Assembly: GCA_024743315.1 (NCBI GenBank)
Contig: JANSWU010000007.1
Span: 1 to 64,000 of the forward strand
Direction of reading: 5' to 3'
Length of the DNA stretch: 64,000 bases
DNA from: Hyphomonadaceae bacterium
GTDB lineage: Bacteria; Pseudomonadota; Alphaproteobacteria; Caulobacterales; Hyphomonadaceae
Shown here: positions 24,692 through 32,813 of the stretch, one piece after another
Numbering within the stretch: the stretch's first letter is position 1
How the letters are laid out: every line of letters starts with the position of its first letter
Program-made: the position numbers and the translations under genes
Notes under the pieces: model-generated
Told to the model about the DNA's origin: nothing
The model's input: only the letters and a program-made list of their open reading frames with translations
Databases searched by the model: none

Positions 24692-24779
24692 TGCCAACGC
24701 ATGTTGGCATCCATGGCGGCTGGCTGACTGGGTTTGCTTTGGGTCTCAACCGCCATGGATCCTGACTTTCGTCAGGAAA
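24692..24779 (+). repeat. 88-bp three-hairpin intergenic repeat, copy A
   Basis: This copy shares its layout and most bases with an 88-bp segment at 63445-63532 in reverse orientation. Hairpin 1 is TGCCAAC-GCAT-GTTGGCA. Hairpin 2 has arms CCATGGCGG and CCGCCATGG around a variable centre. Hairpin 3 is TCCTGAC-TTTC-GTCAGGA. The rest of the 24580-24899 gap holds the upstream terminator and about 120 bases in which I see nothing definite. Confidence 0.8.
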
Positions 24780-24899
24780 TCGGGGGTGCAATATGCGCCC
24801 TCACAAATCGCTCACACCGACGTGACCAGGGCTCACACACACGTGGTTCGTAAGTGATGAATGAGGGGCGTAAGTGGAGGGCATACCAAGGAGGACGCA

Positions 24900-25433
24900 A
24901 TGACGACCATGACAGACACACTTACCCCCGAGGCTCAAACAACCGGCCTCTTCGCCAAGATCAAAACCTATGCGCCGCACGGCATTGCCGGTGTCGCCTC
25001 GCTGGTTTTTCTCGACAGCCTGCGCTTCAAGTTCACCAATGCGCCGGAGACCCAGACCATTTTCGGCAAGCTCAATGATTGGGCCGCTAGCTTCGGTGCC
25101 GAAGGCCTGTTCGCCCAGACCGGCCTGTTCAGCCAATATGTGATTGGCAGCGCCGAACTGATCGCAGCCAGCCTTTTGCTGATTGGCATTCATCCCGCCT
25201 TTCGTCGTTTGCAAGCCATCGGCGCTTTGATCGCCTTTGCGGTGATGAGCGGTGCGGTAAACTTCCACTTGTGGACGCCGCTCGGGATTGACCCGAACAA
25301 TGATGGCGGCGGCCTGTTCTTTATGGCGGTGGTCGTTTGGCTGACCTCAGCTGGCCTGGCCTTCATCCGCCGCAAAGAACTCGCTGCAATTTTCTCTGGG
25401 CTGAAGACAACCCTGTTCCCAGCCCGTTCATAA
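24900..25433 (+). CDS. DoxX/DUF417-like four-helix membrane protein
   Basis: A 177-residue membrane protein. The ATG at 24900 follows AAGGAGG. The first helix (GIAGVASLVFLDSLRFKFTN) has the Phe-Lys-Phe-Thr pattern of DoxX-like proteins, and three further helices follow, then a charged tail. DoxX and DUF417 (RclC) members sit in inner membranes of redox- or chlorine-stress operons, but the exact role is unknown. It may be co-transcribed with the YHS-domain gene 47 bases downstream. Confidence 0.72.
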   Translation: MTTMTDTLTPEAQTTGLFAKIKTYAPHGIAGVASLVFLDSLRFKFTNAPETQTIFGKLNDWAASFGAEGLFAQTGLFSQYVIGSAELIAASLLLIGIHPAFRRLQAIGALIAFAVMSGAVNFHLWTPLGIDPNNDGGGLFFMAVVVWLTSAGLAFIRRKELAAIFSGLKTTLFPARS

Positions 25434-25480
25434 ACCCAACCCTATCTTCCCAGAAACGCGCCCCAAGAAGGACGACCCCA

Positions 25481-25945
25481 ATGAAACTCAGAACTGTTCT
25501 CGCCGCCGCCATGATCGCCGTAGGCCCGATCGCGGTCACCGCGCCGGCCGCTTATGCCGACAAGGACCCAATCTATACGGCGAAACGCTCCAACCTCGCT
25601 TTGCAGGGCTATGATACGGTGGCCTATTTCACGGTCGGCGAACCGACCAAAGGCACCGCCGACTTCTCAACCGAGTATCAAGGCGCGGAGTTCCGCTTTA
25701 CCAGCGAAGAGAACCTCAACCTGTTCCTCGGCGACCCTGAAAAATATGCCCCGCAATATGGCGGTTACTGTGCTTGGGCCGTCGCTCAGGGCAAGACCGC
25801 CAAAGGTGATGCCCGCCGGTGGGCGGTCGTCGATGGCAAGCTCTACCTCAATTACAATAAGGGCATCCAAAAACGCTGGGATAAAGACCGCGCCGGTTTC
25901 ATCACCAGCGGTGACCAGAATTGGCCGACTGTGCTGTTAGATTAA
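25481..25945 (+). CDS. exported YHS-domain protein
   Basis: A 154-residue protein with a signal peptide (LAAAMIAVGPIAVTAPAAYAD). The body matches the YHS-domain family: LALQGYDTVAYFTVGEP, then AEFRFTSEENLNLFLGDPEKYAPQYGGYCAWAV. The latter is the YHS core with conserved Tyr and Cys residues, associated with metal or small-molecule binding. Family members often follow redox membrane proteins, as here. It is periplasmic; function is unproven. Confidence 0.82.
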   Translation: MKLRTVLAAAMIAVGPIAVTAPAAYADKDPIYTAKRSNLALQGYDTVAYFTVGEPTKGTADFSTEYQGAEFRFTSEENLNLFLGDPEKYAPQYGGYCAWAVAQGKTAKGDARRWAVVDGKLYLNYNKGIQKRWDKDRAGFITSGDQNWPTVLLD

Positions 25946-26144
25946 GGGTTTTCTCCCCTCAAAGACGCCCGCCCTTTGGCACGTCGCCAATCACCCCCGC
26001 ATGGAGTCCCCTCCCATGCGGGGGTTCTTACGTTCGGTTATGGTTAAACTGAGACGCAAATTAATGACGAAGACTTCATCCCAAAGCAAGACGAACAAGG
26101 CTATGCCGCGCGCCATGTTTGGAAACATGTCTAGGGAGACGATC

Positions 26145-26678
26145 ATGACCAAAACTGCACTTGTCGCACTTCTTGCTGGGGCGAGCCTGATTCCGGCTGC
26201 GGCCGCTGACTCTGAGCTCTATATTAATGGTGGTTACTCAGCCTTTGATGGCGATGGCGCAACCCTGTCCGCGCTGACCGCGCGAGGCGGTGTTGAGTTT
26301 AACGCGATTTTCGGCGCTGAGTTAGAAGCCTCTTTCGGCCTAGGCGCAGAAGAGCTGGATGACCTACCGGGCGCAGAGATTGAGTTGGAAAACCAGTTTG
26401 GCGGCTATCTGACGGCGCGTTATCCGGTTTTGCCAAGCGTCGATGCGATTGGTCGCATCGGCTATACGACTGGCGAGTTTCAGGCCTCGGCAAGTGGTGT
26501 GTCCGGCGATGCAGAAGTCGATGGATTCGCATTCGGGCTCGGCGGCGAATTCATGTTCACTGACCAAATCGGTCTTCGTGGCGATTACACACGGATTGAA
26601 GCCGACGATGACGAGCTTGATGGCGGCGTTAACGTATTTTCCCTGACCGGGGTGTTTAAATTCGGGTCTGTGCGCTAG
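26145..26678 (+). CDS. outer-membrane beta-barrel (OmpA-like porin fold) protein
   Basis: A 177-residue protein from the ATG at 26145, preceded by AGGGAG; the open frame to 26001 is upstream sequence. The signal peptide is TALVALLAGASLIPAAAAD. The mature chain alternates polar and apolar residues as in small eight-stranded barrels: LYINGGYSAFDGDGATLS ... DQIGLRGDYTRIEADDDELDGGVNVFSLTGVFKFG. The terminal strand ends FGSVR rather than in the usual Phe/Trp. Function is unknown. Confidence 0.8.
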   Translation: MTKTALVALLAGASLIPAAAADSELYINGGYSAFDGDGATLSALTARGGVEFNAIFGAELEASFGLGAEELDDLPGAEIELENQFGGYLTARYPVLPSVDAIGRIGYTTGEFQASASGVSGDAEVDGFAFGLGGEFMFTDQIGLRGDYTRIEADDDELDGGVNVFSLTGVFKFGSVR

Positions 26679-27592
26679 TCGCGTTCGGACCAGGTTTTCA
26701 GAATATGATGCGCCACCGCCATTGGCGGTGGTGCATAAATATCCGGATGTGTGCCAGCAATGACCTGACGCGCTTCCTCCCGCGTGATCCAGCGCGCTGC
26801 CTCAAGCTCATCTTGTTCGACCGAGACGTCTGTCGTCTCCGCCTCGACAATGATGCCGACCATCATTGAGGATGGAAATGGCCACGGCTGACAGAACAGG
26901 TATTCGGCCTTGGCCGGATCAGCTTTGATCCCAGCTTCTTCTTCAAGTTCGCGCGTTGCGGCCTGTTCCAGCGTTTCGCCAGGCTCAACAAAACCTGCCA
27001 GCGCCGACCAAAACCCGGCCGGCCAACTGGCCTGGCGTCCAAGCAGGCATTTATCATCCTTGACGGCGAGCATGATGGCGACAGGGTCCGTGCGCGGAAA
27101 ATGCTCCGCGCCGCAAGATGGACAGACCCGTTTCCAGCCTGCTTCTGCCGGGGTTGAAGGAGATCCGCATTTTGAACAGAACGGATGGCTGCGATGCCAT
27201 TCTAAGATGCTCCGCGCAGTGGAGGCGAGATTGGCTTCCATCGGGTTCAGCCCGCCAGCAGCGGCGCGCATATCTGTAAACTCGCCCGTGCCTTGCAACA
27301 GCGACCCTTCAAGTTGAAACGCGCTGCCAATGTTCACGGCGAAAATCGGTGCGTTGGCGAGGTCCAAGCCAAGAAATACGCGCTCGCCAAGATGAGGCAG
27401 GCGGGCAAATTCAGGTCCCAACCAGACCAAGTTCTGGCCGCTATGTTCGACCAGAGGCAGCCCATCCTGCATCAGGAAAACCAGGACATTGTCATTCTGT
27501 AGCGCCGCTTCGAGCCACGCCTCATCTGTCCGATAATGGGCCGCTCGATTGATCGGGTTGCTCGCGAGTGGAATATCGTTCGATGTCGTCAA
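26675..27592 (-). CDS. nudC: NAD+ diphosphatase / NADH pyrophosphatase NudC (Nudix)
   Basis: About 305 residues from a TTG at 27592, with AGGA 8 bases upstream; no in-frame ATG precedes the conserved region. The zinc ribbon is CSKCGSP ... CPSCGAEHFPR. The Nudix box is GFVEPGETLEQAATRELEEEAGI with the REXXEE core intact. NudC cleaves NAD(H) and can remove NAD caps from RNA. The gene starts 11 bases after the stop of the VOC gene and may be in one operon with it. The 3' end overlaps the beta-barrel gene by 4 bases. Confidence 0.9.
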   Translation of the reverse strand: MTTSNDIPLASNPINRAAHYRTDEAWLEAALQNDNVLVFLMQDGLPLVEHSGQNLVWLGPEFARLPHLGERVFLGLDLANAPIFAVNIGSAFQLEGSLLQGTGEFTDMRAAAGGLNPMEANLASTARSILEWHRSHPFCSKCGSPSTPAEAGWKRVCPSCGAEHFPRTDPVAIMLAVKDDKCLLGRQASWPAGFWSALAGFVEPGETLEQAATRELEEEAGIKADPAKAEYLFCQPWPFPSSMMVGIIVEAETTDVSVEQDELEAARWITREEARQVIAGTHPDIYAPPPMAVAHHILKTWSERD

Positions 27593-27602
27593 TACTCTAA
27601 TC

Positions 27603-28007
27603 CTAAGGGCAATAACCAAAGCAGATAAGGTAACCGTCTGGGTCCGTCACGACTATTTCTGTGCAGCCATATGACATTTCCTCAGGTTCGGCGTGTGCAG
27701 TATTTGCGCCAATTAAGAAGGATTTGACCGCTTCAAGGTCCTGAACCCAGATATAGACATCCCATAAGCCGCCGACACGATCCGTATTGGCGGCGGGCGC
27801 ATTGCTATCTGTTTCGCAATTGCCTTGTTTCAGCATGATCGAGGCCCGCGGCGTGTCGGCAATCGCAAAGCTCGGCGGCTCGCCCCAGATTTGTGCGATC
27901 TCAAAGCCGAGCTGATCCCGATAAAAGGCCACAGAGCGATGAATATCCGCGACCACGAACACCGCGGCGCAGGATATGAAGTGTGACCCGATCCCTGTAT
28001 CCGACAT
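27603..28007 (-). CDS. VOC (glyoxalase/bleomycin resistance) superfamily protein
   Basis: A 134-residue protein with the paired beta-alpha-beta-beta-beta modules of the vicinal oxygen chelate fold: AAVFVVADIHRSVAFYRDQLGFEIAQIWGEPPSFAIA, then VYIWVQDLEAVKSFLIGANTA and IVVTDPDGYLICFGYC. The last part carries the usual metal ligand (Asp/Glu region) and the DPDGY signature. It could bind or isomerise small ligands. It lies immediately upstream of nudC on the same strand. Confidence 0.82.
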   Translation of the reverse strand: MSDTGIGSHFISCAAVFVVADIHRSVAFYRDQLGFEIAQIWGEPPSFAIADTPRASIMLKQGNCETDSNAPAANTDRVGGLWDVYIWVQDLEAVKSFLIGANTAHAEPEEMSYGCTEIVVTDPDGYLICFGYCP

Positions 28008-28069
28008 CCGTGCAGCCTATTCTGCGCTGGCGTCTTGTCAAACCAGCATACAGTCGCGATATAGCCCTT

Positions 28070-28164
28070 GGAGGCTGGCGGTGGACGAGCTCCTCGCCAA
28101 CCGGGTCAGGTCGGGAACGAAGCAGCCCTAACGAGTTTTTGGTTCGGGTCACTGTCCAGTCTCC
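28070..28164 (+). ncRNA. ffs: signal recognition particle 4.5S RNA
   Basis: The conserved SRP core GGTCAGGTCGGGAACGAAGC and the following AGCCCTAACG lie in the centre, near 28105-28132. The outer strands GGAGGCTGG (28070-28078) and CCAGTCTCC (28156-28164) pair with one mismatch. The exact ends are approximate. It sits between the VOC gene and dnaX, as in many alphaproteobacteria. It serves SRP/Ffh co-translational targeting. Confidence 0.92.
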
Positions 28165-28247
28165 ACTCCTCAAGCTGTGAATTCCAGCCCTCCAGACAGG
28201 CCAAGGCGCTTGCGAGCCCCCCCGAGTCCCTGCCATAAGCGTTTACC

Positions 28248-29993
28248 ATGAGCGAGACGCCAGACTCCCCGGAAGAAAACGAGCGCGATGACGCGACCTT
28301 CTCCATGTTTGGCGAAGCCGAAATGGGCGCGCCACAAGAGGAAGGCTATCAAGTCCTGGCGCGGAAATACCGCCCAAGATTGTTTTCCGACCTGATCGGG
28401 CAGGAAGCTATGGTGCGCACGCTGACCAATGCGTTCGATACCGGCCGCGTGGCGCATGCGTTCATGCTCACAGGTGTGCGCGGGGTTGGCAAAACTACGA
28501 CGGCGCGGCTCTTGGCGCGGGCGCTCAATTATACACGCGACGGGCATGACGAACCGAGCATGACGCTCGATCCGCCAGGGGACTTCTGCGCCGCGATCAT
28601 GGCCGGCAATCATCCAGATGTGCTGGAGCTCGACGCCGCTTCCCGCACAGGTGTCGCAGACATGCGCGATCTGCTGGATGGCGTTCGTTACGCTCCGGTT
28701 TCATCGCGCCACAAAGTGTACATCATTGACGAGGTGCACATGCTCTCGACCGCGTCTTTCAACGCTTTGTTGAAGACGCTGGAAGAGCCGCCGCCGCACG
28801 TGAAATTTATCTTTGCGACCACTGAAATCCGGAAAGTGCCGATCACGGTTCTGTCGCGATGTCAGAGATTTGACCTGAAACGCCTGGAAAGCGGCAAGCT
28901 GGCCAAACACCTCGCCAAGATTGCCGAGCGAGAGGGCGCCAGCGTGTCCGAGGAAGGGCTCGCCTTGATCGCTCGTGCGGCGGAAGGGTCGGTGCGCGAT
29001 GGCCTGTCCATTCTCGATCAGGCCATTGTGCAGGCTTTGGACGGCGATCAGGTCACCGGCGCGCGCGTCCGGGATATGCTTGGGCTTGGTGATCGCTTGC
29101 GCCTCCTTGATGCGTTTGAATTCGCCATTCAGGGCGAAGCTCAACAGGCCGTCGAGGAAGTGGCCGAACAGGTTCGGGCCGGGGCGGATCCGCTGATCAT
29201 TCTCAAGGACATGTTGGAAATCGCGGCTGATATTGCCACGGTGCAGGCGGCCGGAAACAATTATCAGCTGCCCGGACCTGCAGACTGGACCCAACGCACG
29301 CACGAAATCGCGTCCAAGCTCAGCCCGGCGCAAGCGCAGCGCAATTGGCAGATCTTGCTGTCCGGCTATCGCGATACGCAGACGGCGCCCGAAGCCGATA
29401 CCGCCTTGCGCATGGTCGTCCTGCGATTGGTCGCCGCGGCGCGGCTGCCAAGTCCGGAAGAGGCGGCAAGGATGCTGAGCGGGGGAGGGGCTTCGGGCGC
29501 GACGGGAAAGCCTGAAGCGACATCGAACAGTCCGTCCGGCGGCGCGCAAGCGGTCGTGCAATTGGTCCAACCCAGTGACAGCAAGCTGGCGAGCTTCCGC
29601 GATGTTCTCGACCATTTGGACACGCGCAAAGAAGCCCGGCTCTGGGGGGAAGCGCGCAAATACATCCGGGCCGAGAATTTTAAACCAGGGCGGCTGGTTT
29701 GCGCCGTTGATCCTGGCGCACCGCGCGATCTGTTGCGACGGCTTACTGATTTCCTGGAATATGAGACCGACATGGACTGGGACGTCCTTCTGTCTGACTC
29801 TGGGGCTGAAACCCAAAAGGAAAAAGAGACCCGCGAACGCAAGGAGATCCTGGACGATGCGGCCCAGCATCCCGATATCGCAGCTGCGCTCGCGGCGATC
29901 CCCGGGGCGGAGGTGGTAGATGTGGAAAACAGTTCGACCCTTGATCCAGCGACGCTGACAGACAATGTCGTGCCTCTCAAACGGACATCCTAA
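28248..29993 (+). CDS. dnaX: DNA polymerase III subunit tau/gamma
   Basis: A 581-residue clamp-loader ATPase. Walker A is GVRGVGKTTT at 76-85, Walker B DEVHML, and the SRC motif LSRCQRFDLK is present. The zinc module that normally holds four Cys between Walker A and the DAASRTG motif has only one, Cys114. Domain III and a C-terminal tau region follow, with low-complexity linkers around residues 405-430. The chain runs to its stop. It is followed 16 bases downstream by ybaB, as usual. See findings for the missing cysteines. Confidence 0.93.
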   Translation: MSETPDSPEENERDDATFSMFGEAEMGAPQEEGYQVLARKYRPRLFSDLIGQEAMVRTLTNAFDTGRVAHAFMLTGVRGVGKTTTARLLARALNYTRDGHDEPSMTLDPPGDFCAAIMAGNHPDVLELDAASRTGVADMRDLLDGVRYAPVSSRHKVYIIDEVHMLSTASFNALLKTLEEPPPHVKFIFATTEIRKVPITVLSRCQRFDLKRLESGKLAKHLAKIAEREGASVSEEGLALIARAAEGSVRDGLSILDQAIVQALDGDQVTGARVRDMLGLGDRLRLLDAFEFAIQGEAQQAVEEVAEQVRAGADPLIILKDMLEIAADIATVQAAGNNYQLPGPADWTQRTHEIASKLSPAQAQRNWQILLSGYRDTQTAPEADTALRMVVLRLVAAARLPSPEEAARMLSGGGASGATGKPEATSNSPSGGAQAVVQLVQPSDSKLASFRDVLDHLDTRKEARLWGEARKYIRAENFKPGRLVCAVDPGAPRDLLRRLTDFLEYETDMDWDVLLSDSGAETQKEKETRERKEILDDAAQHPDIAAALAAIPGAEVVDVENSSTLDPATLTDNVVPLKRTS

Positions 29994-30009
29994 GGCCAGG
30001 ACGAACCCC

Positions 30010-30333
30010 ATGACCGATATTTCCAAAATCATGCAGCAAGCTCAGCAAATGCAAGCCAAGATGCAGGAAGCACAGGCTCAGATTGAAGAGACTGAAGCAG
30101 AGGGCATTGCCGGTGCCGGGCTGGTCTCGGTCACCCTCAAGGGCAAAGGCGAGCTGGTCGCCATCAAGATTGATCCATCGCTCATGAGCGACGAGGCAGA
30201 AATCGTCGAAGATCTGATCAAAGCGGCGCATCGCGAAGCCCGCAAAAACTTGGACCAAGCGATGGAAAAAGCCATGAAAGAGGCGACGGCCGGATTTGGG
30301 GGCATGCTGCCTGGCTTCAAGATGCCGTTCTAG
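30010..30333 (+). CDS. ybaB: YbaB/EbfC family nucleoid-associated protein
   Basis: A 107-residue protein of the YbaB/EbfC dimer family, with the IMQQAQQMQAKMQEAQAQIEETE helix and VSVTLKGKGELVAIKIDPSLM strands; the Met/Gln-rich helix is typical. It binds DNA with little specificity. It is next to dnaX, but recR lies 3.8 kb away rather than following immediately. Its 3' end overlaps the antiporter gene by 4 bases on the opposite strand. Confidence 0.92.
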   Translation: MTDISKIMQQAQQMQAKMQEAQAQIEETEAEGIAGAGLVSVTLKGKGELVAIKIDPSLMSDEAEIVEDLIKAAHREARKNLDQAMEKAMKEATAGFGGMLPGFKMPF

Positions 30334-32084
30334 CCAGTCGGTTTCTTTTCGACATTTTCATTTGCCATTTGGTATTCGGTCTCGCGTTCAAGCGCGATCC
30401 GGGTGCGCACCGCTTCGGTCTCATATCCCATTTCTTCGAGCGCCCGGGCAGACATTTGCAGGCCCGCTTCAATCGCATCGGGAATCACAAAGGTCGCCCC
30501 CGCCTTGTACAGGAGCTGGGCATGATCAGCGTCGCGCGCCCGGGCGAGAATGGGCATATCCGGGCGGGAATGGCGGGCCGCCTTGACCATGCTTTCCGCG
30601 CTCACCGCATTGTCGAGGGTGACCACGACCATGCCGGCATGCGCCAGCCCGGCTTTTTGCAAGACCTCCTCGCGGCCGCCATCGCCGAAATAGACGTGCC
30701 GGCCATGCGCCCTTTGGGTTCTCACCGTCGCCGGATTGGTGTCGAGGCCAACAATTTGCGCTTGCTCTTTTTCGAGGATGTGAGCGACGGCGCGTCCGAC
30801 CCGGCCCAGGCCAGCGACAATGACATGGCCTTCGGTCTCGGTGAAGTCGCTGCCCAATTGCGCATCATCATCTTCGCCTGAAAACCGGTCTGCGAGCCAC
30901 GCCCCTAGGCGCCAGCTGGCTGGAATCACCAGCATAGACAAAGCCGCGATCGCGGTGACGATGGCCGATGTGCCGGCGGCGACGGTGCCCGCTGCCAGCC
31001 CTGCGCCGACGATCACAAAGGCAAACTCTCCCGCCGGGGCGAGCAAAGACGCGGTTTCCAAGGAGGTCGCCCGATCACCTGCAAATACGCGAATGGCGGT
31101 GAAGGCCACCATCGCCTTGATCACCAGCATGGCTGCCAGACCCCCAATCACGATCGGCCAATTGGCCAGCACCACAGACATGTCGATGGCGAGCCCGACG
31201 GTCATGAAGAAAAGACCGAGCAAGAGGCCTTTAAAGGGTTCCAGGTCGATTTCGGTCTGATGCTTGAATTCGGTTTCGCCGAGCAGCAGGCCGGCCAGAA
31301 ACGCCCCCAGCGCCAGAGACAGGCCGGCATTATAGGTGATCACCGAGGCGCCGACCACGGTCAGCAATGTGATCGCCATCAAGAAATCGCGGCCCCCGGC
31401 ATTGATCGCCAGACGAAACAGATGGCGCAGCGCAAACCGGCCAATCACGAAAATCACGACCAAAGCCAGCAATCCGTTGAACAGCGCCTGGACGAGAACC
31501 GCGGTGAGATCGGATTCCCCGCGGCTGGCGGTGAAGCCGACAAAGATCAGGATCGGCGCGACCAGGATATCCTGAAACAAGAGCACGCCGAGCGAACCGC
31601 GCCCAACCGGGCTCGCCGCGCGTTTGTTCTCGATCAGGAGCTGCATCACAATCGCGGTCGAAGACAAAGCGAGCGCAAGGCCGACAATCGCCGCTTCAGT
31701 GGACGGCAGGCCGAGCATGAAGAGCGCATAGCCAATGATCACGGCGCTCAGGGTGGCTTGCATCATGCCGGCACCAAAAACGGTGCGCCGAAGGGCCCAG
31801 AGCTTTTGAAAAGACAGCTCCAGGCCGAGCAGGAATAAAAGGAACAGGACGCCGAGTTCGGCCAGCGGCGCCGCCGCCGCCGGGTCCGATATGGTGACAT
31901 ATTCCAAGATTGGGACTTGTTCGCTAAAGGCGCTGAAACCGCTCGGGCCAAGGGCCACACCGGCGAGAATGAAGCCCACCACGGCGGGCAGCTTGATCGC
32001 CCGAAGCACTGGCACAACCAGGCCCGCAGCCACGAAAAAGACCAGCGCGTCTTTGATCAGCGCTTCCTGGCCCTCATGCACCAT
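30330..32084 (-). CDS. Kef-type monovalent cation:proton antiporter with TrkA-N domain (CPA2 family)
   Basis: From the ATG at 32084 (GGAGG 9 bases upstream) it has 584 residues. About 12-13 membrane helices occupy the first 400 residues. They include the CPA2 landmarks GLALALSSTAIVMQLL and AGLSLALGAFLAGLLLGE. A C-terminal Rossmann domain begins HVIVAGLGRVGRAVAHIL (NAD-binding TrkA-N), and a short tail follows. It exports K+ (or Na+) in exchange for protons, probably gated by nucleotide binding. The KefC/KefB-like layout is clear; the ion is inferred. Confidence 0.88.
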   Translation of the reverse strand: MVHEGQEALIKDALVFFVAAGLVVPVLRAIKLPAVVGFILAGVALGPSGFSAFSEQVPILEYVTISDPAAAAPLAELGVLFLLFLLGLELSFQKLWALRRTVFGAGMMQATLSAVIIGYALFMLGLPSTEAAIVGLALALSSTAIVMQLLIENKRAASPVGRGSLGVLLFQDILVAPILIFVGFTASRGESDLTAVLVQALFNGLLALVVIFVIGRFALRHLFRLAINAGGRDFLMAITLLTVVGASVITYNAGLSLALGAFLAGLLLGETEFKHQTEIDLEPFKGLLLGLFFMTVGLAIDMSVVLANWPIVIGGLAAMLVIKAMVAFTAIRVFAGDRATSLETASLLAPAGEFAFVIVGAGLAAGTVAAGTSAIVTAIAALSMLVIPASWRLGAWLADRFSGEDDDAQLGSDFTETEGHVIVAGLGRVGRAVAHILEKEQAQIVGLDTNPATVRTQRAHGRHVYFGDGGREEVLQKAGLAHAGMVVVTLDNAVSAESMVKAARHSRPDMPILARARDADHAQLLYKAGATFVIPDAIEAGLQMSARALEEMGYETEAVRTRIALERETEYQMANENVEKKPTG

Positions 32085-32177
32085 CAAGATCTCCCTCCGA
32101 ACAGGCCTGAGCAATCATGTTAGCTGCTTCACAGGCGAGCGAAAGAGGAGACCTCCTTAGCGCGGCGAAATGTGCGC

Positions 32178-32813
32178 CTATGCCGGTTCCAGTGCCAGGT
32201 TGAGGGCCGAATGTAGCTTATTGCGAGCGGATGGGGAGAGAGCAGCGTCGAACAGCGTCAGATGCTGCTGCACGGCGCTCCGCACCGCGCCCGAGCCGAT
32301 ATCGCTATCCTGACCACTCTCGCGCAGGAACTCCAAATGGTAGCGCAAGATCAGCACGCTATTGGTCGACAGGGCGGGCAGGGTGGCCAATGGTAACTCT
32401 AAGTATCCGGCTTTGACCATGCCGTGGAAAAAGGTCTGGAATTGCGCCTGCGTGTCGCGATAGATTCCGGGCAGACGCTCAAGCAGCTTGTCGGTGTGTT
32501 CACCATAGTCTGCCTGGTCACGATACAAGAAGCGATAGTGGCGGATTTCTCTCATTAAAGCACCGAGCATAGCGGCGTAGTCTTCCAGAAGAGTCTCGGA
32601 ACGACTGGGCATCAGCGCGAGTCGCCCTTCCACATCAATCAGAAAGCCTTCGGTGATTGCTTCGAGCAGCGCGCGTTTGCTCTTGAAATGATACCATAAA
32701 TTACCCTCAGCGATGCCACATGCGACCGCGAGTTCAGCGGTTGTGACATTGCCGAAGCGACGCGCGTTAAACAGCTCGCGCGCCGTCTTGAGAATCTTGT
32801 CTCGCGTTTTCAT
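32178..32813 (-). CDS. TetR-family regulator encoded directly after the CYP153-like P450
   Basis: A 211-residue TetR protein with the HTH DKILKTARELFNARRFGNVTTAELAVACGIAEGNLWYHFKSKRALLEAI. Its ATG immediately follows the TAA of the P450 gene, so the two are on one transcript. The C-terminal ligand domain is large and hydrophobic. It may bind an alkane- or fatty-acid-derived signal and control the promoter palindrome at 34095-34110. Both are inferences. Confidence 0.9.
   Translation of the reverse strand: MKTRDKILKTARELFNARRFGNVTTAELAVACGIAEGNLWYHFKSKRALLEAITEGFLIDVEGRLALMPSRSETLLEDYAAMLGALMREIRHYRFLYRDQADYGEHTDKLLERLPGIYRDTQAQFQTFFHGMVKAGYLELPLATLPALSTNSVLILRYHLEFLRESGQDSDIGSGAVRSAVQQHLTLFDAALSPSARNKLHSALNLALEPA

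Noticed and set aside
28701..30032. A 443-codon minus-strand frame opposite dnaX and ybaB
   Set aside because: It is the mirror of conserved dnaX codons, with no recognisable domain.
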